DNA of 64,000 nucleotides from Sphingobacteriaceae bacterium (GCA_947458875.1 CANGZD010000005.1:1-64000), one strand, 5' to 3'; counted from the first letter of the stretch, positions 43,624-53,670 are shown. Program-made: numbers and translations. The notes: generated from the letters alone by a model not told the origin.

Positions 43624-45981
43624 ATGTGGGAAAGGCTATCTAAATTCATCTTCGCTAAGCGTTTAGCTTTTTTGCTATTTTTTCTGTCGGCTACTGTTTT
43701 CATGGCTTGGCAAGGGTTTCAGGTGCGTTTGTCTTTCAATGCGGGTAAAATGCTACCGCTTACCGATTCGGCTTATATCAAATACGATCAATTTAAACAG
43801 ACTTTTGGCGAAGACGGGAGTGTAATGGTGCTGGGCGTGCAGTCCGACCGACTTCTACAACGTGATTTTTTTAATGATTGGCTCAAACTGAACGAGGAGA
43901 TCCGGCAGATCAAGGGGATCAAACAAGTGCTTTCTTTCGGTAAGCTGATCAGTCTGCATAAAGATACCATCCAGCAAAAATTTGTGGCCAAGCCTATTGC
44001 CAGCTATCCGGTGGCTACTCAGGCTGGTATGGATAGTATTGCAGTGAAATTAGTCAATTTGCCTTTCTATAAAAATTTGATCTATAATCCGGATAAAAAG
44101 GTGACCTTGATGGCGATCACTTTTACCGATTCGGTGCTCAATTCATCCGATCGAATTGGCGTGATCGGCACGATTGTAGAACAGAGCAAAGCCTTTAGTC
44201 TGAAACATGATACCAAAATCCATTATTCAGGCCTTCCATACATTAGAACCGTTATTTCCGACAAAGTATCTCAAGAGTTTGCCTTGTTTATTGGCCTTTC
44301 CATCGCGGTTGCAGCGCTGATCCTTTTTTTGTTTTTCCGCTCATTCTCTGCTGTATTTTTTCCGCTTATGGTGGTGTTGATTGGAGTAGTATGGAGTTTA
44401 GGCACCTTGGTGATGTTCGGCTACGATATTACCCTCCTTACGGGATTGATTCCGCCATTGATTGTGGTTATCGGAATCCCGAACAGTATCTTACTCATCA
44501 ACAAGTATCACAATGAGTTCAACCGCCACGGCGATCAGCAGAGGGCCTTAAAAACAGTGATCGAACGCATTGCCATCACCACTTTTATTGCTAACCTCAC
44601 TACGGCCATCGGATTTGGTGTGTTGTATTTCACCAACAGTGAGCTGCTGATGCAGTTTGGAATGGTGGCGGCGATCAATGTAATGGCTACTTGGTTACTC
44701 AGTCTTTGCCTCATACCAATTATTTTCAGTTTCCTGCCACCACCGCAAGCCAAACATACCCGCCACTTGGAAAGCCCGGCATTAAGCAAGCTGCTGCTTA
44801 AAATTGATCAATTGGCGCACCATCACAGAAATTGGATTTATGGGGTAACACTTGTTTTGTTGTTGATTGCCGGCATTGGCATCAATCTCATTCGAATTAA
44901 TGGTTATGTGGTAGATGACTTACCGAAAAAGGACGCCATCTATCAGGACATGAATTTCTTTAGTGAGAACTTTAAAGGAGTGCTGCCCTTAGAAGTGAGT
45001 GTAGATACCAAGCGTAAAAATGGAGTAATGAGCCTTTCGGTGATCAATAAAATCGATCGATTGCAAGATATGATTACTCAATATCCTGAATTTTCCAGGG
45101 CAGTGTCTTTAGTAGAAGTACTTAAATTCTCCTCCCAGGCCTTTTATGGTGGAGATACCACTTTCTATCGACTGCCAAATGAATTGGAAAAGAATTTCAT
45201 TCTTTCGTACGCTGCTAATTCGGCCGGGAAAAATACCAACAATAATTTGCTGAAGAGTTTTGTCGATAGTAATAAACAGATCACCCGGCTAAGTTTTCAG
45301 ATGGCCGATGTTGGTTCGGAGCGTATGAACAAACTGATCGAAGAAATTGAACCTCAAATCGATTCCATTTTTAACCCGGAGCGATACGATGTGGAGTTGA
45401 CTGGCTCGAGTATCATTTTTGTTAAGGGAACCAATTACCTGGTCAACAATTTACGCGACAGTCTAATTCTGGCAGTGGCATTGATCGCCATTTTGATGTG
45501 GATTTTATTCCGTGGCGGACGAATGATCCTCATTTCCCTCATTCCAAACATCATACCATTGGCCCTCACTGCGGGTATCATGGGCTTTGCCGGAATTCCA
45601 CTCAAGCCATCTACAATTCTCATTTTTAGTATCGCCTTTGGTATTGCCTCCGATCAGACCATTTATTTTTTAACCCGTTACCGTCAGGAACTGCGTACTA
45701 CCAAATGGACCATCTCTCAAATTGTGACCGATACCATCAAAGAAACCGGCTTAAGCATGATTTACGTGGCCATGATCCTGTTCTTCGGCTTCGGCATTTT
45801 TGCAGCTTCTACTTTTGGCGGAACGGTGGCCTTGGGAATTTTACTTTCCATTACGCTTTTGCTGGCATTGATTTCGAATCTGACGCTCTTGCCCGCTCTT
45901 TTACTCAGTTTAGAGAAACGAAATTTGAAGAAACAAACACCCGAAAGTATAATTGAACTCGAACCTGAAGAAATCAATTGA
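43624..45981 (+). CDS. RND/MMPL family transporter
   Basis: The 785-residue product has two repeated halves, each with one isolated helix, a large exported loop and a bundle of five helices (about 220-390 and 625-770), i.e. about 12 segments. The membrane helices include GLSIAVAALILFLFFRSF and the SSD-like TGLIPPLIVVIGIPNSILLI in half one, and ILIFSIAFGIASDQTIYFLT in half two. This is the MMPL/HAE3-type layout. Substrates could be lipids or hydrophobic molecules. No membrane-fusion or TolC partner is adjacent. Confidence 0.9.
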   Translation: MWERLSKFIFAKRLAFLLFFLSATVFMAWQGFQVRLSFNAGKMLPLTDSAYIKYDQFKQTFGEDGSVMVLGVQSDRLLQRDFFNDWLKLNEEIRQIKGIKQVLSFGKLISLHKDTIQQKFVAKPIASYPVATQAGMDSIAVKLVNLPFYKNLIYNPDKKVTLMAITFTDSVLNSSDRIGVIGTIVEQSKAFSLKHDTKIHYSGLPYIRTVISDKVSQEFALFIGLSIAVAALILFLFFRSFSAVFFPLMVVLIGVVWSLGTLVMFGYDITLLTGLIPPLIVVIGIPNSILLINKYHNEFNRHGDQQRALKTVIERIAITTFIANLTTAIGFGVLYFTNSELLMQFGMVAAINVMATWLLSLCLIPIIFSFLPPPQAKHTRHLESPALSKLLLKIDQLAHHHRNWIYGVTLVLLLIAGIGINLIRINGYVVDDLPKKDAIYQDMNFFSENFKGVLPLEVSVDTKRKNGVMSLSVINKIDRLQDMITQYPEFSRAVSLVEVLKFSSQAFYGGDTTFYRLPNELEKNFILSYAANSAGKNTNNNLLKSFVDSNKQITRLSFQMADVGSERMNKLIEEIEPQIDSIFNPERYDVELTGSSIIFVKGTNYLVNNLRDSLILAVALIAILMWILFRGGRMILISLIPNIIPLALTAGIMGFAGIPLKPSTILIFSIAFGIASDQTIYFLTRYRQELRTTKWTISQIVTDTIKETGLSMIYVAMILFFGFGIFAASTFGGTVALGILLSITLLLALISNLTLLPALLLSLEKRNLKKQTPESIIELEPEEIN

Positions 45982-46252
45982 TTTTCGAGTCAGTTTCTTT
46001 TTTTGTTTTCCTAAATCTTTGTTCTTTTAGGCTGTGATAATCCATTTTCCGGATCAAACTCCATAAAAAAAGGACGAAACTGCCTGCAAGTAGCATCACC
46101 CCTATGATCATGGCCCATCCGTACTCACCCCACTCCATGTTTCGAATCAGGTAGCCGGTGCCGACCATTAATAAACCAGTTAGAAACAAGATCATGCCAC
46201 TGCAAACATATTTGCTATTCAGTATGATTTGAGCCAGAATTTTTAATTGCAT
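45974..46252 (-). CDS. small membrane protein, unknown function
   Basis: From ATG 46252 (MQLKILAQ) the product has 92 residues with two hydrophobic segments (about 19-38 and 47-68) and a Lys/Arg-rich cytoplasmic tail (RKMDYHSLKEQRFRKTKKE). No motif. It overlaps the stop of the transporter gene by 8 bases in the opposite direction. Confidence 0.6.
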   Translation of the reverse strand: MQLKILAQIILNSKYVCSGMILFLTGLLMVGTGYLIRNMEWGEYGWAMIIGVMLLAGSFVLFLWSLIRKMDYHSLKEQRFRKTKKETDSKIN

Positions 46253-46316
46253 AAGCTTTTCAGATAAATAAATATACCCCACAAGTTTTATGCCTATTAT
46301 TAACCCCGAAATTTTC

Positions 46317-46324
46317 TAATTTTG
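46317..46324 (+). promoter_or_regulatory. -7 box of the ileS operon
   Basis: TAATTTTG lies 29 bases before the ileS ATG, giving a short leader. No clear -33 TTG at consensus spacing. Confidence 0.5.
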
Positions 46325-46353
46325 CTGGCTTAATTCGGAGATGTAAAGCGCTG

Positions 46354-49300
46354 ATGTACAAAGAATATAAACAACTCAATTTATCACAAACCGGAAAGGA
46401 AATTCTGGATTATTGGAAAAGTCAAAAGATCTTTGAAAAAAGCATCCAGAACAGACCAGCTTCCAAACCATACACCTTTTATGAGGGTCCGCCATCTGCC
46501 AATGGTATGCCTGGTATTCACCATGTGATGGCACGTGCCATTAAAGACATTTTTTGTCGTTATAAAACTCTCAAAGGCTATCAGGTAAAACGTAAGGCTG
46601 GCTGGGATACACACGGCTTACCGATTGAATTGGCTGTAGAAAAAACTTTAGGTATCACAAAACATGATATCGGCAAGAAAATTTCGGTGGCCGATTACAA
46701 TGCCGCTTGTCGCAAGGAGGTAATGAAATGTACCGATATATGGAATGACCTGACCGAGAAGATGGGTTATTGGGTGGACCTGGAAAATCCGTACATCACC
46801 TATGAGAATGATTATATCGAAACCCTGTGGTGGATTTTGAAAGAAATTCATAAAAAAGGGTACTTGTATAAGGGATACACCGTTCAGCCGTATTCTCCGG
46901 CTGCAGGAACCGGTCTGAGTTCGCACGAACTGAACCAGCCAGGTACCTATAAAATACTGAAGGATACTTCAGTGGTTGCGCAGTTCCGCCCGAAGAAAGG
47001 CCAGCAGCATCCGCTGATGCCGGTATTGTTTGAGCAGAAAGATGAAGATACCGTGATCCTGGCCTGGACTACCACCCCATGGACCCTGCCTGCTAACTGT
47101 GCTTTGGCGGTTGGCGAAAAAATCGATTACGTAAAGGTGAAAACCTTTAATCCTTACACATTTGCTCCGGTGAGTGTTATTTTGGCCAAAGAGCTGGTTT
47201 CGAAATATTTCAAAACTGAGGGTGAGAACGCTGATTTTGCTGCATATAAAGCCGGAGATAAAGTGATCCCATGGAAAGTCACCGCCAACTTCAAAGGCAA
47301 AGACCTGCTGGGTCTGCGTTACCACCAGCTGATGCCTTATGTAACCAATGAAGAATTAGAACAAAAAGCTTTCCGGGTAATTCCGGCTGATTTTGTGACC
47401 ACTGAAGATGGTACCGGCGTGGTGCATACTGCTTCTGTTTTTGGTGCAGACGACTTTAGGGCATGTAAAGAAAACGACGTGCCTTCTGTAATGGTAAAAG
47501 ATGATAAAGGCAATGAAATACCTTTAGTGAACAAAAAGGGGAAGTTTGTGGATGAGGTAAGTGATTTTGCCGGCCGTTTTGTGAAAGAGGAGTTTTACAC
47601 CGACGAGGAGCGTAAAGATCCGGATTTCCGCCCAACCGATGTGCTCATCGCCATCAAGTTGAAAGAAGATAATAAAGCTTTTAAGGTAGAAAAATACGAA
47701 CACAGCTATCCGCATTGCTGGCGAACCGATAAACCGATATTGTATTATCCGCTCGATAGCTGGTTCATTAAAACCACCGCGGTGAAAGACCGCATGGTAG
47801 AGCTGAATAAAACCATCAACTGGAAGCCGGAAGCTACCGGAACCGGTCGTTTTGGCAACTGGCTCGAAAATCTGGTAGACTGGAATTTATCCCGTTCACG
47901 CTATTGGGGTACCCCGCTGCCGATCTGGAGAACAGAAGACAAAACAGAAGAAATTTGCATTGGTTCTATCTCCGAGCTAAACGAGGAACTGCAAAAATCG
48001 CTGGCCAGCGGTCTGCTGAACGATTCAGAAAAAGCCAAAGTGCAGGAATATGCCCAAGCTTTGGAAGGTGGTACTTTCGATCTGCACCGTCCGTATGTGG
48101 ATGAGGTGATCCTGGTATCACCTAAAGGTAAAAAAATGTTCCGCGAAAGTGATCTGATCGATGTTTGGTTCGATTCTGGCGCTATGCCTTATGCACAATG
48201 GCATTATCCTTTTGACAATAAGGATGATTTTAAAAATGCCTATCCGGCCGATTTTATTGCCGAAGGTGTAGACCAAACCCGTGGCTGGTTCTTTACGCTG
48301 CATGCCATTTCGGTGATGCTGAACGATAGTATAGCTTTTAAAAATGTAGTATCGAATGGATTGGTCCTCGATAAGAATGGCAATAAAATGTCGAAACGAT
48401 TAGGCAATGCCGTTGATCCTTTCGAAACCATCGAAACCTACAGTGCCGATGCCAGCCGCTGGTACATGATCAGCAATGCTTCGCCCTGGGATAACCTGAA
48501 ATTCAATATCGAGGGTTTGGACGAAGTTCGCCGTAAATTTTTCGGCACTTTATACAATACTTATTCCTTCTTTGCACTATATGCCAATATTGACCGTTTT
48601 ACCTACAAAGAAGCGGAGATGGATATTCAGCTACGGCCTGAAATCGATCGTTGGATTATTTCTTTATTGAACTCGCTGGTGAAAGAAGTAGATGGGTATT
48701 ATGAAGATTTTGAGCCTACCAAGGCTGCCCGTGCCATCCAGAATTTTGTGGATGAGCACCTGAGCAACTGGTATGTGCGCCTCTGTCGCCGACGTTTCTG
48801 GAAAGGCGATTATACCGATGATAAAATATCGGCTTACCAAACCCTGTACACTTGTTTGAACACGGTGGCCAAGCTGATGTCGCCAATTGCACCCTTTTTC
48901 TCCGACCGTTTGTTCCTCGATTTGAATACTGTTAGCGGTAAAGAAAATGTGGAATCGGTGCATTTGTCAGATTTCCCGACCTATCATGCAGAATTAGTAG
49001 ATCAAGCATTAGAAGAGCGCATGGCTTTGGCCCAAGACATCTCTTCATTGGTTTTGTCGCTTCGTAAAAAAGTAAGCATCAACGTACGCCAGCCACTGAG
49101 TAAAATTCTGGTACCGGTACTTGCTCCTGGTTTCAAAGAGCAGGTAGAAAAAGTTCGTGAATTGATCCTTTCAGAAACCAATATCAAGGACATCGAATAC
49201 ATTACCGATACTGCAGGTTTCATCAGTAAAAAAGTAAAACCAAACTTTAAAGCGCTCGGTCCGAAAGTGGGTAAGGATATGAAAGAGGTGGCTGCCGTGC

Positions 49301-49740
49301 TGACTGAGCTTAATCAGGAGGAGATTGCCCGTTTTGAATCGGAGGGCGTTTATCTGATCCCGAATACAACTTATACCATCGATATTGTCGATGTAGAAAT
49401 ACTGGCAGAAGATGTACCCGGATGGCAAGTGGCTAGTTTAGGCAAACTGACCGTTGCCTTAGATGTTACCTTAACAGAGGAACTGAAACAGGAAGGTATT
49501 TCGCGGGAGTTGATTAATCGCATCCAAAACTTACGTAAGGAAAAAAATCTCCTAGTAACCGATCGCATTAAGTTACTGGTACAGGAGCATTCGCTTATTA
49601 GCCAGGCAGTTGAAAATAATTTGAATTATATTTGCGCCGAAATTTTAGCCGATCAGCTTCAATTAGATGCTGGCTTAACTGCCGGAGATCTCATTGAAAT
49701 AGATGATGTGGAATTATTCGTTTCAATAACTAAATCTTAA
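46354..49740 (+). CDS. ileS: isoleucyl-tRNA synthetase
   Basis: Charges tRNA-Ile. The 1128 residues are longer than the E. coli enzyme (about 940) and fit the eukaryote-like type 2 IleS found in many Bacteroidota. The HIGH-type motif is NGMPGIHH (about residue 50), the editing domain begins near 190 with the TTTPWTLPANCALAVG signature, and the KMSKS loop is KMSKRLGNAVDP. Type 2 enzymes are often less sensitive to mupirocin. It begins the ileS-traR/dksA-lspA cluster with a 1-base gap to the next gene. Confidence 0.96.
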   Translation: MYKEYKQLNLSQTGKEILDYWKSQKIFEKSIQNRPASKPYTFYEGPPSANGMPGIHHVMARAIKDIFCRYKTLKGYQVKRKAGWDTHGLPIELAVEKTLGITKHDIGKKISVADYNAACRKEVMKCTDIWNDLTEKMGYWVDLENPYITYENDYIETLWWILKEIHKKGYLYKGYTVQPYSPAAGTGLSSHELNQPGTYKILKDTSVVAQFRPKKGQQHPLMPVLFEQKDEDTVILAWTTTPWTLPANCALAVGEKIDYVKVKTFNPYTFAPVSVILAKELVSKYFKTEGENADFAAYKAGDKVIPWKVTANFKGKDLLGLRYHQLMPYVTNEELEQKAFRVIPADFVTTEDGTGVVHTASVFGADDFRACKENDVPSVMVKDDKGNEIPLVNKKGKFVDEVSDFAGRFVKEEFYTDEERKDPDFRPTDVLIAIKLKEDNKAFKVEKYEHSYPHCWRTDKPILYYPLDSWFIKTTAVKDRMVELNKTINWKPEATGTGRFGNWLENLVDWNLSRSRYWGTPLPIWRTEDKTEEICIGSISELNEELQKSLASGLLNDSEKAKVQEYAQALEGGTFDLHRPYVDEVILVSPKGKKMFRESDLIDVWFDSGAMPYAQWHYPFDNKDDFKNAYPADFIAEGVDQTRGWFFTLHAISVMLNDSIAFKNVVSNGLVLDKNGNKMSKRLGNAVDPFETIETYSADASRWYMISNASPWDNLKFNIEGLDEVRRKFFGTLYNTYSFFALYANIDRFTYKEAEMDIQLRPEIDRWIISLLNSLVKEVDGYYEDFEPTKAARAIQNFVDEHLSNWYVRLCRRRFWKGDYTDDKISAYQTLYTCLNTVAKLMSPIAPFFSDRLFLDLNTVSGKENVESVHLSDFPTYHAELVDQALEERMALAQDISSLVLSLRKKVSINVRQPLSKILVPVLAPGFKEQVEKVRELILSETNIKDIEYITDTAGFISKKVKPNFKALGPKVGKDMKEVAAVLTELNQEEIARFESEGVYLIPNTTYTIDIVDVEILAEDVPGWQVASLGKLTVALDVTLTEELKQEGISRELINRIQNLRKEKNLLVTDRIKLLVQEHSLISQAVENNLNYICAEILADQLQLDAGLTAGDLIEIDDVELFVSITKS

Positions 49741-49741
49741 T

Positions 49742-50125
49742 ATGGATAATCACGAAAAGACCAGATACTCTGATATAGAGTTACAAGAATTCAAAGAGAT
49801 TATATTAGAAAAATTGCAGATAGCCCGTGAGGAGCTGAGCGCCCTTACCCAATCTTTGAGCAACCCCAATGTGAATGGTACCGATGATACCGCCGGTACT
49901 TATAAAACCCTGGAAGATGGTTCGGCTACTTTAGAAAAGGAGCAGATCAACCAATTGGCAGCCCGTCAAAAGAAATTCATCGAAAATTTAGAAGCAGCAT
50001 TGGTGAGAGTGGAAAATAAAACCTACGGCATATGCCGTGAGACCGGGAAATTGATCCAGAAAGAACGCTTACGTGCGGTGCCCCACGCCACCCTGAGCAT
50101 GGAAGCTAAACTGAGACAAAACTAA
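49742..50125 (+). CDS. TraR/DksA family protein lacking the zinc finger
   Basis: The 127-residue product has an N-terminal coiled-coil-forming helix (YSDIELQEFKEIILEKLQ, ALTQSLS) and the DksA-type C-terminal segment NKTYGICRETGKLIQKERL then RAVPHATLSMEAK. The single Cys shows that the four-Cys zinc site of E. coli DksA is not present. DksA-type proteins act through the RNA polymerase secondary channel with ppGpp; here the role is inferred from family. The gene is 1 base after ileS and its TAA overlaps the lspA ATG by 1 base. Confidence 0.88.
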   Translation: MDNHEKTRYSDIELQEFKEIILEKLQIAREELSALTQSLSNPNVNGTDDTAGTYKTLEDGSATLEKEQINQLAARQKKFIENLEAALVRVENKTYGICRETGKLIQKERLRAVPHATLSMEAKLRQN

Positions 50126-50775
50126 TGAAAGGCTACACCAAACCTCTTTTGTTGATATTGCTGGTTTTGCTGGCCGACCAGATCCTGAAATTCTGGATCA
50201 AGCTGAACATGACCCTGGGTCAGGAATTCGCAGTTTTCGGAAAATGGTTCATCATTCATTTTACCGAAAATAATGGGATGGCCTTTGGATTTGAATTTGG
50301 CGGCGAAGCAGGTAAATTAGCTTTGAGCATTATTCGCATCATTGCCGTTTCCGGCATTGGTTATGGATTACTTTACCTCATTAAACACAAATATCACCGT
50401 GGTTTGATTCTCAACGTGGCACTTATTTTTGCTGGAGCCCTGGGAAACATCATTGATTCTACGTTTTACGGAACCATTTTTAGCGAGAGTACTTACTTCG
50501 AAAAAGCTCAATTCTTGCCGATTAATGGTGGATATGCGAGTATTTTTCACGGAAAGGTGGTAGACATGTTCTACTTTCCTATCATAAACACACATTATCC
50601 ATCTTGGTTTCCTTTTTGGGCCAATCAGCCCTTGGTGTTTTTTCAGCCGGTGTTCAACCTGGCCGATGCAGCCATCAGCGTAGGTGTGATACTCATCATG
50701 ATATTCCAAAAGCATTATTTCAAAGAACCCATCCCTGAAGAAAGTCATCTCCAGAGCGAGATGTTAGAAGAATAA
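50125..50775 (+). CDS. lspA: lipoprotein signal peptidase
   Basis: Cleaves prolipoprotein signal peptides in the inner membrane after lipid transfer to Cys. The 216-residue product has four hydrophobic segments. Motifs are LLADQILKFWIK near the N-terminus, FTENNGMAFGF, the first catalytic Asp region ALGNIIDSTFYG and the second, VFNLADAAISVG. An insertion between them (about 115-165) gives it greater length than the E. coli enzyme. The operon ends with a strong terminator. Confidence 0.95.
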   Translation: MKGYTKPLLLILLVLLADQILKFWIKLNMTLGQEFAVFGKWFIIHFTENNGMAFGFEFGGEAGKLALSIIRIIAVSGIGYGLLYLIKHKYHRGLILNVALIFAGALGNIIDSTFYGTIFSESTYFEKAQFLPINGGYASIFHGKVVDMFYFPIINTHYPSWFPFWANQPLVFFQPVFNLADAAISVGVILIMIFQKHYFKEPIPEESHLQSEMLEE

Positions 50776-50777
50776 GC

Positions 50778-50804
50778 AAAAGCCTCCCGAATGGAGGCTT
50801 TTTT
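50778..50804 (+). terminator. terminator of the ileS-lspA operon
   Basis: AAAAGCCTCC pairs with GGAGGCTTTT (loop CGAAT) and is followed by more Ts, 2 bases after the lspA stop. Confidence 0.92.
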
Positions 50805-50861
50805 GTTGTCTAAATCTAAATTATTCGCGAACTTAAGTTCAAATCAAAAACATCCGCAATT

Positions 50862-51554
50862 ATGAAAAAGAGCTTTTTTTTCTTTCTGATGCTCGGCATG
50901 GTGCTGAGTACTAAAGCCCAAAACATCGACCTGCGTCGCAAAATTGAAGTGAGTGGTACGGCCGAAACCGAAGTGACCCCCGATATAATTTACATAAGTA
51001 TCTCCCTGAGAGAATACATTGATGGGAAGAAAAAAATGGAGATCGAAGAACTGGAGAAACAACTGCAAACGGCAGTGCTCAAAGCAGGAATTCCTAAAGA
51101 AAATTTCACTATCAATAATATTTCGGCCTATAATTATACCTGGGATCGCAAAAAGAATCCTGATTTTAAGGCCAGTAAGCAATACCGAATCAAGGTAAGT
51201 GATTTGAACAAATGGAACCAAATTATCAATTCGGTTGATTCGAGAGCAGTGCAGTACAGCAATATTGACGGTTACGACCATTCCAGAATGGAGGAATTTA
51301 AAAAAGATTTGAAGATCAAAGCCTTGCAAAATGCCCGTGACAAGGCTGTATACTTAGCCGAAGCTATTGCAGAAAAAGTGGGATCTGCATTAGAGATCAA
51401 CGAAAGTGGGAATGAACTATATCCTCAACCCATGGTACGTACCAGCATGCTGTTAAAAACGGATGCCGCTATGGAAACTGAACCTATGCCTGATATTGAT
51501 TTTAAAAAAATCAAACTAATGGCGCAGATTAGGGCGGTGTTTGAGCTTAAATAG
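50862..51554 (+). CDS. SIMPL-domain (DUF541) secreted protein
   Basis: The 230-residue product has a signal peptide (1-19, ending STKAQ) and a SIMPL domain: IEVSGTAETEVTPDIIYISISLREY, then a long helix (KKMEIEELEKQLQTAVLKAG) and a second copy of the fold with LKIKALQNARDKAVYLAEAIAEKVG. E. coli relatives (YggE) affect oxidative stress responses; no enzymatic activity is assigned. It is convergent with the DUF2490 gene. Confidence 0.9.
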   Translation: MKKSFFFFLMLGMVLSTKAQNIDLRRKIEVSGTAETEVTPDIIYISISLREYIDGKKKMEIEELEKQLQTAVLKAGIPKENFTINNISAYNYTWDRKKNPDFKASKQYRIKVSDLNKWNQIINSVDSRAVQYSNIDGYDHSRMEEFKKDLKIKALQNARDKAVYLAEAIAEKVGSALEINESGNELYPQPMVRTSMLLKTDAAMETEPMPDIDFKKIKLMAQIRAVFELK

Positions 51555-51611
51555 GTGGACAGCCCGGCCGGGTAAAGGTTATTTTTATGAATAATAAGTT
51601 TTACGCTTTGG

Positions 51612-52265
51612 TTAGAAATTCACGAATGTGATCAGATTAAATTGGTTTCTTGAATTATTGCTGGTGGATTGATTCATGATCCCGGCTTCTATTCTCGTGC
51701 TTTTGGAGAACCTGTATCCAAGTCCACCATAGAGTCTGTTTCTATCAAAAAAGTTTGACTGGGTATTGATGAACACTTCATTATAAGCCGACAAATAAAA
51801 GGTTTTGTCTATAATTTGGGATTGATTTAGGGGGATGTTTAATGATAAAAAATAGCGTAGCCGGAGTTTGAAATCATCCTCCACAAATCTTTGTTCAAAT
51901 CGATAACGATGTTGTATAGCAACACGGCCGAACGTATGTTTACTTAACAACTGCTGATAGATACGGTGTTCTTTAAGTGAGGTTTTGGCATCTGTATCGT
52001 TTAGGTAGGGTTCGCTATAAACAAATGCATAGCCCAATAGAACATTGTTGTTATTTTTGGTTAGATTGTAACCTAAGCCTGTTCTTAAAAGTAGTTGTTC
52101 TGTATCGCCAATAAAATTAAAGTTTCTGTATTGAGCTTCATGATGCCAGTTCCAGCGGTCATTAATTTTTTTATTTCCAAAATAAATAAACCAATTACCT
52201 GTATCGCTTGGCTGAGCGGCCAGGGTCAAGGGATAAGCGAGAAGTAGGACTAAGAGCCGCCTCAT
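51612..52265 (-). CDS. DUF2490 outer-membrane beta-barrel-like protein
   Basis: ATG 52265 starts the signal peptide (MRRLLVLLLAYPLTLAAQ); a TTG start 9 bases upstream is less likely. The 217-residue product is a series of amphipathic beta-strands (NWFIYFGNKKINDRWNWHHE, LLLRTGLGYNLT, RLYGGLGYRFSKSTRIEAGI) ending in an aromatic residue (LITFVNF), typical of an outer-membrane barrel. This matches the DUF2490 family of Bacteroidota. Function unknown. It follows serS on the minus strand after 32 bases, so it may be co-transcribed. Confidence 0.85.
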   Translation of the reverse strand: MRRLLVLLLAYPLTLAAQPSDTGNWFIYFGNKKINDRWNWHHEAQYRNFNFIGDTEQLLLRTGLGYNLTKNNNNVLLGYAFVYSEPYLNDTDAKTSLKEHRIYQQLLSKHTFGRVAIQHRYRFEQRFVEDDFKLRLRYFLSLNIPLNQSQIIDKTFYLSAYNEVFINTQSNFFDRNRLYGGLGYRFSKSTRIEAGIMNQSTSNNSRNQFNLITFVNF

Positions 52266-52297
52266 GCAAACCAAAAATTCAATATTAAGCTATTTTA

Positions 52298-53569
52298 TTA
52301 CTCGATCCATTCAAAGCCAGTATAAGGTACCAGCACTTTCGGAATTCGAATGCCTTTTTCAGTTTGGTTGTTCTCTAATAAAGAAGCTACAATTCTCGGT
52401 AAAGCCAGGGCGCTGCCGTTCAGTGTATGCGCTAATTGGGTTTTGCCTTCTTTACCTTTAAAACGCAATTTTAAACGGTTTGCCTGGAACGTTTCGAAGT
52501 TAGAAACGGATGATACTTCCAGCCAGCGGGCCTGTGCGGCACACCAAACCTCCATATCGTAGGTAAGGGCTGAGGCAAAGCTCATGTCGCCGCCGCATAG
52601 ACGTAGCACCCGGTAAGGCAATTCGAGTTTTTGCAATAAAGACTGCACATAAGTGCTCATATCCTCTAATATTTCATAAGATTTTTCAGGATGCGCCACT
52701 TGTACGATTTCTACTTTGTCGAACTGGTGCAGGCGGTTCAACCCACGAACATGGGCACCATATGAACCGGCTTCGCGGCGAAAACAAGGGGTATAAGCGC
52801 AGTTTTTCACTGGTAATTCTTCTTCTTTCAGAATTACATCGCGGTATAAATTGGTAATGGGCACTTCGGCAGTAGGAATCAGGTATAGATTATCTAGACC
52901 CACATGGTACATCTGACCTTCTTTATCCGGCAATTGTCCGGTACCAAAGCCTGAAGCTTCATTGACCAAGATTGGCGGCTGCATTTCACGGTAGCCCGCT
53001 TTTTCGGCTTCATCTAAAAAGAAATTGATGAGGGCACGTTGCAGGCGGGCACCCTTGCCTTTATACACCGGAAATCCGGCTCCGGTAATTTTATTACCCA
53101 ATTCAAAATCGATGATATCGTATTTGGCAGCCAGCTCCCAATGGGGAAGGGCATCGGCGGATAATGCCGGCTTGGCACCATTTTCCAGAACGGTTTCGTT
53201 TTCCTCGGCAGTACTGCCCAGCGGAACGGAACTATGAGGGAGGTTAGGTAGGATGACCAGTTGTTGCTGCAACTGTTCTTCCAGTTTCGTCAGTTCTTCG
53301 CTTAATTCTTTTTGCGCCTCTTTATGCTGACCACTTTGCGCTTTGATGGCTTCTGCTTCTTCTTTTTTGCCCTGACGCATCAAATCGCCAATTTGTTTAG
53401 CGGCAGCATTGGCTTCCGCTGCAAGATTATCCAGCTGTGTTTGAGTCTGACGGCGTTTTTCATCCAGTTTCAGGATCTCTTCCACCAGCTCCGTCTGTTT
53501 GAAATTTTTTACAGCCAGGCGTTTTAAAACTTCCTCCTTATGTTCGCGGATATAATTAACTTGCAGCAT
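52298..53569 (-). CDS. serS: seryl-tRNA synthetase
   Basis: Charges tRNA-Ser. The 423 residues start with the long tRNA-binding coiled coil (about 27-105) and continue with the class II core: motif 2 TPCFRREAGSYG and RGLNRLHQFDKVEI, and motif 3 TLNGSALALPRIVASLLEN. The enzyme is complete and of normal size. A -7 box TATCTTTG lies 17 bases upstream of the start on the minus strand. Confidence 0.97.
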   Translation of the reverse strand: MLQVNYIREHKEEVLKRLAVKNFKQTELVEEILKLDEKRRQTQTQLDNLAAEANAAAKQIGDLMRQGKKEEAEAIKAQSGQHKEAQKELSEELTKLEEQLQQQLVILPNLPHSSVPLGSTAEENETVLENGAKPALSADALPHWELAAKYDIIDFELGNKITGAGFPVYKGKGARLQRALINFFLDEAEKAGYREMQPPILVNEASGFGTGQLPDKEGQMYHVGLDNLYLIPTAEVPITNLYRDVILKEEELPVKNCAYTPCFRREAGSYGAHVRGLNRLHQFDKVEIVQVAHPEKSYEILEDMSTYVQSLLQKLELPYRVLRLCGGDMSFASALTYDMEVWCAAQARWLEVSSVSNFETFQANRLKLRFKGKEGKTQLAHTLNGSALALPRIVASLLENNQTEKGIRIPKVLVPYTGFEWIE

Positions 53570-53585
53570 TTTATTGAAATTTGCA

Positions 53586-53593
53586 CAAAGATA
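53586..53593 (-). promoter_or_regulatory. -7 box of serS
   Basis: Minus-strand TATCTTTG; its last base is 16 bases before the ATG. No consensus TTG at -33. Confidence 0.5.
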
Positions 53594-53670
53594 ATATCAG
53601 TTACGAGTTGTGGGTTATCAGTTTTGAGTTTTTTTACTGCCGAAACTAACCTGAATAAAAAATAAAAAAC

